Of a DNA stretch of 64,000 bases, positions 24,621-34,280 are shown in pieces. The DNA lies in NCBI RefSeq assembly GCF_001544375.1, contig NZ_BCQJ01000002.1, forward strand, positions 1-64,000. Reading direction: 5' to 3'. This stretch comes from Enterococcus canis NBRC 100695 (GTDB taxonomy: Bacteria; Bacillota; Bacilli; Lactobacillales; Enterococcaceae). Numbering within the stretch: the first letter of the stretch is position 1; each line of letters starts with the position of its first letter. The translations under genes were made by a program, and so were the position numbers. The notes under the pieces were generated by a model. That model worked only from the letters and a program-made list of their open reading frames with translations. It made no database searches and was not told the DNA's origin.

Positions 24621-27221
24621 TTATTCTTCGATTGGTTCGTTTTCAAAAACCAATTGATCAGCTAATAGGGTAATCGTCACTTTCGTCTTCGGTAACACGC
24701 GACCTGAAATGATTTCTTTAGCTAATGGTGTTTCCACCTCTTTGGTTAAGAATCGTTTCAGTGGACGCGCACCATAAGCAGGATCATAGGCTTTTTCAGC
24801 AATCCAAGTCTTCGCATCCTCTGAGATTTCCAATTGGATTTCTTGTTGAGCTAGACGTTGTGATAACTGAGCGGTCATCTTCAAGATTATGTCTTTCACA
24901 TTATCCAAACTTAGCGGCGTAAAGAGGATTGTATCATCAATACGATTCAAAAATTCGGGCTTGAAGTGACCCCGTAGTAGTTCTAATACTTGATCGCTAA
25001 CGGCTTCTGGAATGGTGCCATCTGGGCTAACGCCTTCTAATAATAAGCTAGACCCAATGTTGCTAGTCATAATTAGGACGGTATTCTTAAAGTCTACTAC
25101 GCGCCCTTTAGAATCAGTCAGACGACCATCGTCTAGAACTTGTAACAGAATATTGAAGACATCTGGATGTGCTTTTTCAATTTCATCCAGCAACACAATC
25201 GTATAAGGATTGCGACGGACGGCCTCTGTCAGTTGGCCGCCCTCTTCATAGCCAACATAACCAGGAGGTGCTCCTACCAAGCGAGAAACAGAATGTTTTT
25301 CCATGTATTCACTCATGTCGATCCGCACCATGTGATCCTCAGAATCAAAGAGGTTTTCGGCCAAAGCTTTGGCTAGTTCTGTCTTCCCGACACCGGTTGG
25401 TCCTAAGAATAAGAAAGAACCCAATGGACGATTTGGATCTTGCAGTCCTGCTCGAGAACGAATAACTGCATCACTAACGGCATCAACTGCTTCATCCTGG
25501 CCAATAACCCGTTTATGCAGCGTTTCGTTCAGCTTCATTAGTTTATCTCGTTCACCTTGCACTAGCTTAGTTACCGGAATCCCGGTCAAACGACCAACTA
25601 CGCGAGCAATTTCTTCTTCTGTTACTGATTCTTGCACTAGTTTTTCTTGGCCGCCATTTTTAGCCTCTAACTCTTTCAATTCCTTTTCTAATTGTGGAAT
25701 CGTGCCATGACGCAACACAGCCGCCCGTTCAAGATCATAGTTGTTTTCAGCATCTTCCAGCTCATGTTTGGCCTTATCAATTTCAGCACGTTTATTGCTA
25801 AGGGCATTAACCTCTTCTTTTTCCGTTTCCCAACGCATTTTCATGGCATTGGCTTCTTCTCGAAGTTCCGCCAACTCTTCTTGCAGAGTTGTTAAACGTT
25901 TTTTGCTGGCGTCATCTGATTCCTTTTTCAAAGCGGCTTCTTCAATCTCCAACTGCATCAAGCGACGAGTCACTTGGTCTAATTCAGTTGGCATGGAGTT
26001 CATTTCAACCCGAATCGTAGCACTAGCCTCATCCACTAAATCAATCGCTTTGTCTGGTAAAAAGCGGTCCGTAATGTAGCGATCTGATAAAGTAGCCGCA
26101 GCAACCAACGCATTGTCGTGGATATTGACACTGTGGTGAATCTCAAAGCGTTCCTTCAACCCACGCAAAATCGAAATGGTATCCTCAACGGTTGGTTCTT
26201 TAACTAATACTTTTTGGAAACGACGCTCTAATGCCTTGTCCTTTTCCATATACTGCCGATATTCGTCTAAGGTCGTAGCACCAATCAAATGCAGCTCGCC
26301 ACGAGCCAACATTGGTTTTAGCAAGTTGCCGGCATCCATACTACCTTCCGTTTTACCAGCACCCACAATTGTGTGGATTTCATCAATAAATAAGATGATG
26401 CGTCCTTCACTCTTTTTGACTTCTTTTAAAACTGCTTTTAAGCGTTCTTCAAACTCACCACGGAATTTCGCCCCCGCAATCAAAGAACCCATATCTAATG
26501 AAAAAATCGTTTTATCTTTCAAGTTTTCGGGTACGTCGCGGCGGACGATTCGTTGCGCCAAACCTTCAACAATAGCAGTTTTCCCAACGCCAGGTTCCCC
26601 AATTAGAACCGGATTGTTTTTGGTTTTCCGAGATAAAATTCGGATCACGTCACGAATTTCTTCATCCCGCCCAATAATAGGGTCCATTTTCCCACTACGG
26701 ACTGCTTGAACTAAGTCTGTCCCATATTTTTCTAACGCTTTATATTGTTCTTCTTGATTTTGGGAAGTCACGCGCTCGCCTCCTCGCATTGCTTCAATTG
26801 CTTGCCGAACTTCCTTAGCTGATATGCCTTGCGCAGTCAGGTATTTGGTCAAACGATAATTCTTTAGCTCCATCAATGCCAAAAGGACGATTTCAGTGGA
26901 TAAGAATTCATCTTGAAATTGTCCTCGCAATTTATCGGCTTCCGCCAATAGTGAGAACAAATTTTGACTCATATTCTGACCATATTGGACATTTCCCCCC
27001 TCAATTGTCGGGTATTCATCCAAAGCACGATCTACTTCTTGTTCAAAACGCTCGGTATCTAAACCTAAATCCGTATAAAAATTACGACCAAAGTGGTTTG
27101 GTTGTAAGAAAATTTTCCATAGATGGGCAATATCAATTTCTTGGTGATGACGTGTTACCGCAATTTGTTGCGCCTCTGCCAATGCTTCCTGCAAAGTCGT
27201 CGTCATTTTTTCAATATTCAT
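24621..27221 (-). CDS. clpB: ClpB disaggregase
   Basis: An 866-residue AAA+ chaperone that, with DnaK, pulls proteins out of heat-induced aggregates. The N-domain (about 1-145) is followed by NBD1 with GEPGVGKT and [10 protein letters not shown], a long coiled-coil middle domain (about 405-525, with [11 protein letters not shown] before it) and NBD2 with GPTGVGKT and [13 protein letters not shown]. The middle domain separates ClpB from ClpC. The ATG at 27221 has AAGGAGGG 8 bases upstream. Its promoter carries a CtsR operator, so heat-shock induction through CtsR is expected. Confidence 0.97.
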   Translation of the reverse strand: MNIEKMTTTLQEALAEAQQIAVTRHHQEIDIAHLWKIFLQPNHFGRNFYTDLGLDTERFEQEVDRALDEYPTIEGGNVQYGQNMSQNLFSLLAEADKLRGQFQDEFLSTEIVLLALMELKNYRLTKYLTAQGISAKEVRQAIEAMRGGERVTSQNQEEQYKALEKYGTDLVQAVRSGKMDPIIGRDEEIRDVIRILSRKTKNNPVLIGEPGVGKTAIVEGLAQRIVRRDVPENLKDKTIFSLDMGSLIAGAKFRGEFEERLKAVLKEVKKSEGRIILFIDEIHTIVGAGKTEGSMDAGNLLKPMLARGELHLIGATTLDEYRQYMEKDKALERRFQKVLVKEPTVEDTISILRGLKERFEIHHSVNIHDNALVAAATLSDRYITDRFLPDKAIDLVDEASATIRVEMNSMPTELDQVTRRLMQLEIEEAALKKESDDASKKRLTTLQEELAELREEANAMKMRWETEKEEVNALSNKRAEIDKAKHELEDAENNYDLERAAVLRHGTIPQLEKELKELEAKNGGQEKLVQESVTEEEIARVVGRLTGIPVTKLVQGERDKLMKLNETLHKRVIGQDEAVDAVSDAVIRSRAGLQDPNRPLGSFLFLGPTGVGKTELAKALAENLFDSEDHMVRIDMSEYMEKHSVSRLVGAPPGYVGYEEGGQLTEAVRRNPYTIVLLDEIEKAHPDVFNILLQVLDDGRLTDSKGRVVDFKNTVLIMTSNIGSSLLLEGVSPDGTIPEAVSDQVLELLRGHFKPEFLNRIDDTILFTPLSLDNVKDIILKMTAQLSQRLAQQEIQLEISEDAKTWIAEKAYDPAYGARPLKRFLTKEVETPLAKEIISGRVLPKTKVTITLLADQLVFENEPIEE

Positions 27222-27248
27222 CAGGCATTCCCTCCTTGTGATAAACTT

Positions 27249-27277
27249 ATTATAGAACTTTGGTCAAAATTGGTCAA
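27249..27277 (-). promoter_or_regulatory. Promoter of clpB
   Basis: TATAAT (27249-27254) and TTGACC (27272-27277) are separated by 17 bases on the minus strand. The -35 and spacer lie inside the CtsR operator. Confidence 0.85.
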
Positions 27278-27278
27278 A
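27262..27278 (+). promoter_or_regulatory. CtsR operator
   Basis: A perfect heptad direct repeat GGTCAAA-ATT-GGTCAAA, matching the CtsR consensus RGTCAAA-N3-RGTCAAA. It covers the clpB promoter from the -35 into the spacer, so bound CtsR would exclude RNA polymerase. The ctsR gene itself is not in this window. Confidence 0.92.
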
Positions 27279-27360
27279 TAATTTACTCGCATTTTCACAC
27301 TTTTTTTCGAGATTCTGACTTCTACTAAAAATCTCGTTATTATTGCCTTAAGCTAAAAAA

Positions 27361-27389
27361 AGAAGCCAGAACATAGCGTTCAGACTTCT
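27361..27389 (-). terminator. Terminator of the lipid kinase/flippase-like operon
   Basis: AGAAG-x-C-x-GAAC pairs with GTTC-x-G-x-CTTCT across 27361-27389 with two internal mismatches, and the minus strand continues with T-rich sequence. The last base is immediately next to the stop codon at 27390. Confidence 0.8.
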
Positions 27390-28409
27390 TTAGTCAGATT
27401 GTTTGAGATCCTTGATTTCTGCTTTTAACTGTTTTCGTTTTTCAATGGCTGAATAAACAAGGCCAATTAGAAAAGGCAATACATAGGTGGCAAAACGATA
27501 TAACAGCATGGCGGCGACGGCATCTACCGTCCCTACTAGCGGCTTAAATAATAGCAGAAATACAAATTCAAACGAACCAATCCCTGCCGGTGTCGGAATA
27601 ACCCCCGCCAGAATAACAGTAAAGGCTGTAAAGCTAATCGTCAAAAGCAAATCCATTTGATGATGCTCGCTTAACACCACATAAGGAATCACAAACCAGA
27701 AAAATAGCTTTAAAATATTCAACCCGATAATACGCCACATTAATACACGATCTTTGATAATCGTTAACACAGTATCCCGCAAAGAATAAATTTGAATATT
27801 GAATTGGTCCACCTTATCGCGCCAAGAAGGTTTGTGGATATGACGATGGCACCATTTTACCAACCAGACCTGTAAATTTAAGCTACTAGACAGTAGCAGC
27901 AATACACCAATGATTACCGCTGTGACCACCATGCCCAAAATAATAAACAAAATCATATTGGGCGCTGTTTCTAGCAAATGGAAGCACTGGGTTGCGAGGC
28001 CAAACAGACTAAATAGTAAAAGTCCTAGCTTATACATAATCATATGCACTGCACCAACGCCGATACCTTGGGAGGTCTTCATATAATTTCGATAATACCA
28101 AACCTCTGACAGCGCAGTGGCTGAACCAAAACTGATTACGCGGAAAAAGGCAATCGTACCTGAGGCAAAAAAACCATCTTTAGTCGTAAATTTTTGGGAA
28201 AAAGGTTGCGCAATTGTGGCGATATTGCGCCCCTCAATACCTTGATAGATCAAACCAAGCGTAATCACCAAAACGGCTACCCACGGATTAGTCGCCAATA
28301 GCTGATCAATAATCTCTCCTAATGAATTTTTCAATAGGTACAGAATCAGTCCGACGATGACCACTAAAAGCAGAATATTCAGCGCTAATTTTTGTTTCGA
28401 TTGCTTCAT
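27390..28409 (-). CDS. LPG-synthase-TM/UPF0104 family membrane protein (flippase-like)
   Basis: A 339-residue protein with about eight membrane helices. It contains the family-typical C-terminal motif PTPAGIGSFEFVFLLLF, found in the flippase half of MprF and in AglD/YbhN-type proteins. By analogy it may move a lipid across the membrane, but it lacks the aminoacyl-transferase domain of MprF. It is last in a three-gene operon behind a lipid kinase and a DUF1294 gene (9-base gap), which supports a role in envelope lipid handling. Confidence 0.78.
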   Translation of the reverse strand: MKQSKQKLALNILLLVVIVGLILYLLKNSLGEIIDQLLATNPWVAVLVITLGLIYQGIEGRNIATIAQPFSQKFTTKDGFFASGTIAFFRVISFGSATALSEVWYYRNYMKTSQGIGVGAVHMIMYKLGLLLFSLFGLATQCFHLLETAPNMILFIILGMVVTAVIIGVLLLLSSSLNLQVWLVKWCHRHIHKPSWRDKVDQFNIQIYSLRDTVLTIIKDRVLMWRIIGLNILKLFFWFVIPYVVLSEHHQMDLLLTISFTAFTVILAGVIPTPAGIGSFEFVFLLLFKPLVGTVDAVAAMLLYRFATYVLPFLIGLVYSAIEKRKQLKAEIKDLKQSD

Positions 28410-28418
28410 GCTTCTCTC

Positions 28419-28691
28419 CTAATGGAACCAGAAAATCAGTAGGGCCGCAAACAACACACCGACGGCAAAACCGATAGTAAATTTCCGTTTCCTCGTTTTA
28501 TGATGGAACACCTGCATCCCTAATAAACCACCTAGGCCACCGCCAATCACGCCAATAAACAACAGATTTGCTTCTGGCACACGCCATTTTTTCTTTTGGG
28601 CTTGTCGTTTGTCGTAACCCATCAAACAGAATTCATAGACATTGGCTAACACTAAATACGCCCATAAGGGGTTTTTGATTATTTCTTGCAA
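28419..28691 (-). CDS. DUF1294 small membrane protein
   Basis: A 90-residue protein with an N-terminal helix, then the DUF1294 signature LMGYDKRQAQKKKWRVPEANLL, a Gly-rich helix GVIGGGLGGLLGMQVFHHKTRK (read as GGGLGGLLGM and FHHKTRKRKF) and a C-terminal helix. The function is unknown. The start is TTG, with GAGG about 10 bases before it; the ATG inside that ribosome site is in another frame and stops early. It sits between the lipid kinase and flippase-like genes. Confidence 0.75.
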   Translation of the reverse strand: MQEIIKNPLWAYLVLANVYEFCLMGYDKRQAQKKKWRVPEANLLFIGVIGGGLGGLLGMQVFHHKTRKRKFTIGFAVGVLFAALLIFWFH

Positions 28692-28707
28692 ATACTTTCA
28701 TCCTCTT

Positions 28708-29562
28708 CTATTTTGGCACCAAAATCGTCATGCCTTTTTTGATCACTTTCATTTCTAAGGGCAGCTTAGGACCTGGATCGCCGTCTATCCGACTGACCCC
28801 TTTAGGTCCAGTCACCGTCAAATGCTGACAAGTGCAATATTCAATTTCAGGAATTTCGGCGATTCTACCGGCAATGATTAACGGCAAAAAGCGCATAAGT
28901 CGGAAAAATTGCAATTTTGGTAACACGATTACATGGAACAAGCCATCGTCAATCGTTGCCTCCAAATCAAAATTGGTGAAGCCGCCGACAGAATTGGTCA
29001 TAGTGACAGATACTAATTGTGTCGTCCCTTCCCAAACTTGCTCATCCATCTTTAGTTTAAGATGATATTTGCGTTTGCGTGCCAATAGCTCAATAAAACG
29101 ACGCACAAAAATACTCTTACCATACTTTTGTTTGTCCCGTTGACTGATACGGGCAGCAGTATCTGCCAAAATGCCGATGGTCATGGAGCTTACCATCACT
29201 TGGCCATTCACTACGCCATAGTCAACTCCCTTGGTGCGGTCTCCCGTAACGACTTCCATCGCTTTTTCGGTATCTAAAGGCAATTCCATAGCACGTGCTA
29301 AATTATTAACCGTACCTCCAGGAATGATGCCAATGGTCAGTTGATCTAAACGATCTTTTAACGCATCGACACAATGGTTAATGGTGCCGTCTCCCCCGAT
29401 GATGATAACCCGTTCCACTGGGCCTAAGGAAGCAACCCAGTTTTTTTGTAGCACATCATGAAGGTTAACCTCTTCACCAACAAATTTTTGGGCTAACTCT
29501 TCGGCTAACTGACGACTTTCATCCTTGCCAGCAGTACCGTTATAAAGGATCCCTATCTTCAT
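28708..29562 (-). CDS. Diacylglycerol kinase-family lipid kinase (YegS/DagK type)
   Basis: A 284-residue soluble kinase of the DAGK catalytic family. It has the nucleotide motif IIIGGDGTINHCVDAL near residue 55 and the second conserved GIIPGGTVNNLARAM, then a DYGVVNG and SRIDGDPGP C-terminal beta domain. It should phosphorylate diacylglycerol or another lipid at the inner membrane face. In Gram-positives DagK/DgkB returns diacylglycerol from lipoteichoic acid synthesis to the phospholipid pathway; whether this is that enzyme or a YegS-type paralogue cannot be decided here. It is first of three genes and follows the pepT terminator closely. Confidence 0.85.
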   Translation of the reverse strand: MKIGILYNGTAGKDESRQLAEELAQKFVGEEVNLHDVLQKNWVASLGPVERVIIIGGDGTINHCVDALKDRLDQLTIGIIPGGTVNNLARAMELPLDTEKAMEVVTGDRTKGVDYGVVNGQVMVSSMTIGILADTAARISQRDKQKYGKSIFVRRFIELLARKRKYHLKLKMDEQVWEGTTQLVSVTMTNSVGGFTNFDLEATIDDGLFHVIVLPKLQFFRLMRFLPLIIAGRIAEIPEIEYCTCQHLTVTGPKGVSRIDGDPGPKLPLEMKVIKKGMTILVPK

Positions 29563-29591
29563 ATTGAGGCCTCCTTTTCTATTTTAAAAAA

Positions 29592-29621
29592 AGAGATGGA
29601 ACGTAAATTCGTCCCATCTCT
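29592..29621 (-). terminator. Terminator of pepT
   Basis: AGAGATGG-x-ACG pairs with CGT-x-CCATCTCT across 29592-29621. A run of T follows on the minus strand, 11 bases beyond the pepT stop. Confidence 0.88.
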
Positions 29622-29631
29622 TAATTACAGC

Positions 29632-30864
29632 TTACGCTTGGGCGTTCATTTCGGCGATCTTCACAATGACGTCGGTCGCTTTTTCCATCGCTTGTAAAGA
29701 AACGAATTCAAAACGGCCATGCATGTTTTCGCCACCGGCAAAAATATTTGGTGTTGGGATACCCATATAAGAAATCTTAGAACCATCCGTACCACCACGA
29801 ACTGGCGCTGTTAACGGCTCAATATCTAGAGCGATCATGGCATTTTTGGCTAGTTCTACAATACTCATGTCTTTTTCAATGATTTCCTTCATATTGTAGT
29901 ATTGATCATACATATCCACTTTGACGCGTTCTGTATCAAAGCGGCTGTTGAGTTCATTCTGAATTTCCGTGATTTTTGCTTTGCGAGCTTCAAATTTAGC
30001 ACGGTCATGGTCGCGAATAATGTAACTCATGGTTGCTTCCTCTACATTGCCATTTAAAGCCATTAAATGGAAGAATCCTTCATAACCATCTGTTTTCTCA
30101 GGTACTTCATCTTTTGGTAAATGATCATGGAAGTCAATCGCCAACTGTAAAGCATTGATCATGGTATTTTTTGCTGTCCCAGGATGGACATTCTTGCCTT
30201 GGATTGTGATATTAGCTTGCGCTGCACTGAAGGTTTCATATTGCAGTTCACCCACTGGACCACCGTCCATCGTATACGCAAAATCAACGTCAAAGGCTTT
30301 GACATCAAATTTATCAGCACCAACGCCGATTTCTTCATCGGGACCGAAAGCGACACGAATCTTCCCATGTTTGATTTCAGGATGATTGATTAAGATTTCC
30401 ATTGCCGTCATGATTTCAGCAATACCTGATTTGTCATCAGCACCTAACAAGGTAGAACCGTCCGTTGTAATCAACGTTTGACCTTGATAGTTTTTCATAT
30501 TAGGAAAATCTTTAGGATCCAAAAGCCATTTGCCTGCTGCATCTAACGTGATAACGGAAGAACCATCATAGTTTTCCACGATTTGTGGTTGTACATTTTC
30601 CGCATTGAAATCAGCCGTATCCATATGGGCAATAAAGCCGATACTGCGTACTTCTTTATCCGTATTAGCTGGTAAAGTAGCCATGACAAAGCCATTTTCA
30701 GCCGTATAGGTTACATCACTCATACCCAGCTCTTCTAATTCCTTTTTCAAGGTTTGTGCAAAAGCTACCTGTGTTTCAGTTGAAGGGGTTGTTTTGCTTT
30801 CAGGATTTGATCGTGTTTCGGTTTTTACATAACGTAAAAATCGAGGTAAAAGATTTTCATACAT
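29632..30864 (-). CDS. pepT: Peptidase T (tripeptide aminopeptidase)
   Basis: A 410-residue M20B zinc peptidase releasing N-terminal residues from tripeptides in the cytosol. The metal-site motifs are [11 protein letters not shown] (His, Asp), [14 protein letters not shown] (bridging Asp), [11 protein letters not shown] (catalytic Glu pair), [14 protein letters not shown], and a late His in [12 protein letters not shown]. The start is [17 protein letters not shown], the family N-terminus, after GAGGAG; the open frame extends upstream but lacks a ribosome site there. It lies 14 bases after the nif3-type gene and is probably co-transcribed with it. Confidence 0.95.
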   Translation of the reverse strand: MYENLLPRFLRYVKTETRSNPESKTTPSTETQVAFAQTLKKELEELGMSDVTYTAENGFVMATLPANTDKEVRSIGFIAHMDTADFNAENVQPQIVENYDGSSVITLDAAGKWLLDPKDFPNMKNYQGQTLITTDGSTLLGADDKSGIAEIMTAMEILINHPEIKHGKIRVAFGPDEEIGVGADKFDVKAFDVDFAYTMDGGPVGELQYETFSAAQANITIQGKNVHPGTAKNTMINALQLAIDFHDHLPKDEVPEKTDGYEGFFHLMALNGNVEEATMSYIIRDHDRAKFEARKAKITEIQNELNSRFDTERVKVDMYDQYYNMKEIIEKDMSIVELAKNAMIALDIEPLTAPVRGGTDGSKISYMGIPTPNIFAGGENMHGRFEFVSLQAMEKATDVIVKIAEMNAQA

Positions 30865-30878
30865 TGCGCTCGCTCCTC

Positions 30879-31994
30879 TTAATAAAATCGAAAGGGGTTC
30901 GTATCCACTGTTGAGGGGATAAACTCCACTTCCCAATTGTACTCTTTTTTCCATTGATTGAACAACTCTACAAGCTTCGGAATACACAATTTCTCAATAT
31001 TGTGCCCTGGATCGATGGCCGTCAAGCCCCGACTCAGCATATCATGGCCGGTATGGTAGTAGATATCTCCCGTGATATAGGCATCCGCTCCACCACGAAG
31101 CGCGGCTGGATAAAATTTCTCACCACTACCACCACAGATCGCCACTCGCTTGATTTGTTTATGGGGTTCATTCGTTACTACCCGCAAGCCTTCTAAACCA
31201 AAAACAGTTTTAATCTGCTGAATAAAATCAGGCAAGCTCTGAGGTTGTGCTAATTCACCGATTCGACCTAAGCCAAAATCTTTGTGATTGTGCACTAAAG
31301 GCAGCAAATCATAGGCCGGTTCCTCATAAGGGTGATGTTCCCGCAGCGTCTGCAAAATTTTGTCTTCATCTGCTGAAAGATACAAGACCTCAATCCGTTC
31401 TTCCACCACTGTCTCTGGTTCTCCAATTTTACCAATGGCTGGCTCGGCCCCAGCTGTTGGTGTGAAACGACCAATCCCTTCCATGCTATAACTGGTCCCG
31501 CGATAATTGCCTTGCACACCCGCTCCTGCCGCTGATAAAGCGCTCCGCAGCGCATCACCCTGCGTTACCGGCACAAAAACAACGAGCTTTCGGTAAGGAA
31601 TTTCATGGGTTTTTTCTAAAAAGGTGGTTTGTTCAATACCCAATGCTTCGCAAAACCAATCATTCAAGCCATTTTCAACGATATCCATATTCGTATGGGC
31701 CGCATATACGGCAATATCATGCTTAACCAGTTCCATCAACATTTTTTCTTGTGGATCATCGGAAAACAGGTGTTTGATTGGTTTGAAAATGGGTGGATGC
31801 TTGGCAATCAATAAGTCAACACCAGCCTCAATAGCTTCTGCCACGACTTCTGGCCGGACATCCAATGTGACCATCACTTTTTTGATAGGCTTGTTTAGCG
31901 TACCAATATGCAGTCCCACCGGATCGCCTTCTTCAGCTAACCACTGGGGACAATAGGCCTCAAAACGGTCAATAAAAGTTTTGCCGTCAATCAT
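30879..31994 (-). CDS. Nif3-like dinuclear metal centre protein (YqfO type)
   Basis: A 371-residue DUF34/NIF3 protein. Metal-binding motifs include [33 protein letters not shown] and, at the C-terminal part, [13 protein letters not shown] with [11 protein letters not shown]. The middle (about 125-230) is the extra PII-like domain of the longer Gram-positive form ([12 protein letters not shown]-type segment [10 protein letters not shown]). The biochemical role is not established; a GTP cyclohydrolase-like activity has been proposed for relatives. Its ATG lies inside the end of trmK (8-base overlap), so the two are translationally coupled. Confidence 0.9.
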   Translation of the reverse strand: MIDGKTFIDRFEAYCPQWLAEEGDPVGLHIGTLNKPIKKVMVTLDVRPEVVAEAIEAGVDLLIAKHPPIFKPIKHLFSDDPQEKMLMELVKHDIAVYAAHTNMDIVENGLNDWFCEALGIEQTTFLEKTHEIPYRKLVVFVPVTQGDALRSALSAAGAGVQGNYRGTSYSMEGIGRFTPTAGAEPAIGKIGEPETVVEERIEVLYLSADEDKILQTLREHHPYEEPAYDLLPLVHNHKDFGLGRIGELAQPQSLPDFIQQIKTVFGLEGLRVVTNEPHKQIKRVAICGGSGEKFYPAALRGGADAYITGDIYYHTGHDMLSRGLTAIDPGHNIEKLCIPKLVELFNQWKKEYNWEVEFIPSTVDTNPFRFY

Positions 31995-32694
31995 GTTGTA
32001 GGACCTCCCGGATTTTTTCGATTTCTCGTCTGATTTGTGTCAGCTTTTCACTAGGTGGTGTTTTAGCTGTTTGTAGCTGCGTCCAGACTTGTTCCCGTTG
32101 ATGCAGTTCTCGTTGCCATTTTTGTTGAAAGACGGATGTTGGGTTTTGTACTAATAAAGGACCAAACATCAGCTCCTCCTCCGTATAGGTAACTGGCATG
32201 TCGCTTTTTTCAGCGGCGATTACTTCGTAAATTTTGCCTTTTTCTGCTAAAACTGTTTCAAAGTCGATTTGATAGCTGTGGTCTGCTAACCACTCCCGGA
32301 CATTTCGTTCGCCTATATTTGGTTGTAAAATCAAATATTCTTTTCCAGAAAGCCGTCCTTTTTGGCGACCGTTCTCAAGAATGTCCCTGATCAAGCTGCC
32401 TCCCATTCCGGCAATCGTGATAGCATCAATTTCATCTGCTAGCGTAATAGCTTCCAAGCCATCTGCTAAACGCACTTCAATTTTCTCTGAAAGGTTATTT
32501 TTTGCTACTTGATTTTGAGCCGATTGAAAGGGTCCTTGAACCACTTCTCCGGCGATTGCATGTGAGATTTTACCGGCTAGCATTAAGGCAATCGGTAAAT
32601 AGGCGTGATCTGAGCCGATATCAGCTAGGCGGCTTCCTGCTGGTACTTGTGCACCGACAATTTCTAATCTTTTGGAAAGTTGTGTCTCATTCAT
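31987..32694 (-). CDS. trmK: tRNA (adenine(22)-N1)-methyltransferase
   Basis: A 235-residue SAM-dependent methyltransferase of the TrmK/YqfN family, modifying A22 in the D-arm of tRNA. The Rossmann SAM motif is LADIGSDHAYLPIAL, followed by the AITIAGMGGSLIRDIL motif and LILQPNIGERNVREWL. The C-terminal part (about 165-235) is a coiled-coil extension, as in Gram-positive members. The start MNETQLSKRLEIV was chosen because GGAG lies 8 bases upstream; an in-frame ATG ten codons earlier lacks one. The trmK-yqfO coupling is the conserved Firmicute arrangement. Confidence 0.92.
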   Translation of the reverse strand: MNETQLSKRLEIVGAQVPAGSRLADIGSDHAYLPIALMLAGKISHAIAGEVVQGPFQSAQNQVAKNNLSEKIEVRLADGLEAITLADEIDAITIAGMGGSLIRDILENGRQKGRLSGKEYLILQPNIGERNVREWLADHSYQIDFETVLAEKGKIYEVIAAEKSDMPVTYTEEELMFGPLLVQNPTSVFQQKWQRELHQREQVWTQLQTAKTPPSEKLTQIRREIEKIREVLQHD

Positions 32695-32759
32695 AGTTCT
32701 TACTCCCGCTCCTTTGCGCTTCATTATACCATTCTCGAGAAACGGACTAAAGTAAAAAA

Positions 32760-32806
32760 GTGAGCCTCTTCAACAGAAAGCCTTAGCTTTCATGAAGAGC
32801 ACTCAC
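32760..32806 (-). terminator. Terminator of the lipoprotein gene
   Basis: GTGAG (32760-32764) with CTCAC (32802-32806), and CTCTTC (32766-32771) with GAAGAG (32794-32799), form a two-part stem. A T run follows on the minus strand, just past the lipoprotein stop. Confidence 0.78.
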
Positions 32807-32807
32807 C

Positions 32808-33257
32808 TTACTTAACTAACTCGATTTTTTGAATAGAGTTCCCCGGAATTTGCGGTGGAATTGACATGGTCATAATTGGTTGTGCCATGGTGGTAAATCG
32901 TAATTGACTACCACTTTTCAATTCTTCCAATGAGACGTTTCCTAATTGATCTTCAGCGATATTTAAGATCACGCCATCATTTGCAAAGCTTTTCGCCATA
33001 TCTTCAGGATCATTGATTCCCTTCACATCAGATAACACGATACGAATTGATTTTTGATCATCATTTTTTACTGCATCTTCCACCAAACGTCCTTCAAAGC
33101 TGGCAGATGCTGATTCCGTAGAATTCGTTGTGCTCACAGCTACCGACTCCTCTGTCGTGGATTCTTTTGTGGTATCTTGGGTACCTTGGTTGCCGCCACA
33201 GCCTGTAAAAAGAAGTACCAAGCCGGACATAAAGAGTATTTTCGTTATTTTATTCAT
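32808..33257 (-). CDS. Putative surface lipoprotein, unknown function
   Basis: A 149-residue secreted protein. The signal peptide (about 1-19) ends in the lipobox LFTG-C, so Cys20 should be lipidated and anchor the protein to the membrane. A Thr/Ser/Glu-rich linker (about 22-55) precedes a folded domain (about 56-149) of strands and short helices with no motif I recognise. AGGGAAG is found before the ATG. It has its own terminator and lies between trmK and dnaI. Its role cannot be inferred from sequence alone. Confidence 0.7.
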   Translation of the reverse strand: MNKITKILFMSGLVLLFTGCGGNQGTQDTTKESTTEESVAVSTTNSTESASASFEGRLVEDAVKNDDQKSIRIVLSDVKGINDPEDMAKSFANDGVILNIAEDQLGNVSLEELKSGSQLRFTTMAQPIMTMSIPPQIPGNSIQKIELVK

Positions 33258-33350
33258 TTTCTTCCCTCCAACAAAAGGATGACATAAATCATTAAAAATG
33301 TCAATTTATCTTAAAAATCTTAAGAAATGAGACTACTTATAACTGTTATT

Positions 33351-34277
33351 TCATCCGTTACGGCGGTTTGGTCCAGCCATTGCAATCTCTTTGACTAGGT
33401 AACGAACGCGTTCCATGATGCGCATTGCTTTTAACGGCTCGTCATCGCCTCGTGAGCTATAAGTCAAATGATTTTCCAATTCCTTCATACTCAAATTAGA
33501 AGAAAAGAAAGTTGGTAACTGCTCTTGCATACGGTATTGTAAAATAACGCCAAGTACCTCATCTCGAATCCAAGCGCTCATGGAATCAGCTCCAATATCA
33601 TCTAACATGAGGACTTGCGCTTTCTTGATTTCTTCAAGCTTTGGTCCCACCTGTTCTGTCTTGATTGCTTGTTTCATCTCAACCGCAAAGGTAGGGAAAT
33701 AAACAAGGGTTGACTGGTACCCTTTCTTGGCAAGTTCATGGGCTAAAGCTCCAAGTAGATAGGTTTTGCCTACGCCAAAGCTGCCTTGTAGATAAAGTCC
33801 CTTATGATAACTGTTAGGATTTGCGGTATATGCTTCTATGAAATCAATAATTTCTCCCAATGCCTCACTTCGTTCAGTTGTCATCTCAAAACTCGCCAAG
33901 GTGGCCTCACGAATATCTTTCGGCATGTCGACAGAATTGACACGATTCCGAATCTCTTGTTCCTTTTGACGTGCTAATAAGGCATCTGTCGGGACATAAG
34001 TCACGTCAATATAATGGAAATTAAGCGCCAATTTTGGTTCATACCCCGGAGCAATCATGGTGGGATCTTTCAATTGAAATTTTCGTTTTTCTTGAACGAA
34101 TTCATATAATTTGGAGTAGCTTTTCTGAATATCTTCCGCAGTTAGTTTATCCTTGTGTTCTTGAATAAAGGCCCGCACATCACTATCCGTTAAAACCTGT
34201 TCCATTAATTCACTGTAGCGTCCGCCTAAATCCCGTTGCTTGATTAGACGCGTCAATTCTTGTCCTACATCTTCCAT
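33351..34277 (-). CDS. dnaI: Primosomal protein DnaI, helicase loader ATPase
   Basis: A 308-residue AAA+ helicase loader that places the replicative helicase on DNA at oriC and at restart sites. The N-terminal helicase-interaction domain (about 1-110) is followed by the ATPase domain with Walker A GSFGVGKTYLLGALAH, Walker B VLMLDDIGAD and an arginine-containing sensor region near FFSSNLSMKELENHL. It follows dnaB directly (4-base gap), the usual Firmicute pairing, with its ribosome site inside the end of dnaB. Confidence 0.94.
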   Translation of the reverse strand: MEDVGQELTRLIKQRDLGGRYSELMEQVLTDSDVRAFIQEHKDKLTAEDIQKSYSKLYEFVQEKRKFQLKDPTMIAPGYEPKLALNFHYIDVTYVPTDALLARQKEQEIRNRVNSVDMPKDIREATLASFEMTTERSEALGEIIDFIEAYTANPNSYHKGLYLQGSFGVGKTYLLGALAHELAKKGYQSTLVYFPTFAVEMKQAIKTEQVGPKLEEIKKAQVLMLDDIGADSMSAWIRDEVLGVILQYRMQEQLPTFFSSNLSMKELENHLTYSSRGDDEPLKAMRIMERVRYLVKEIAMAGPNRRNG

Positions 34278-34280
34278 GAC

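Noticed and set aside
25369-26709. Several plus-strand open frames inside clpB
   Set aside because: They are antisense shadows of a conserved coding region with no ribosome sites or family resemblance.
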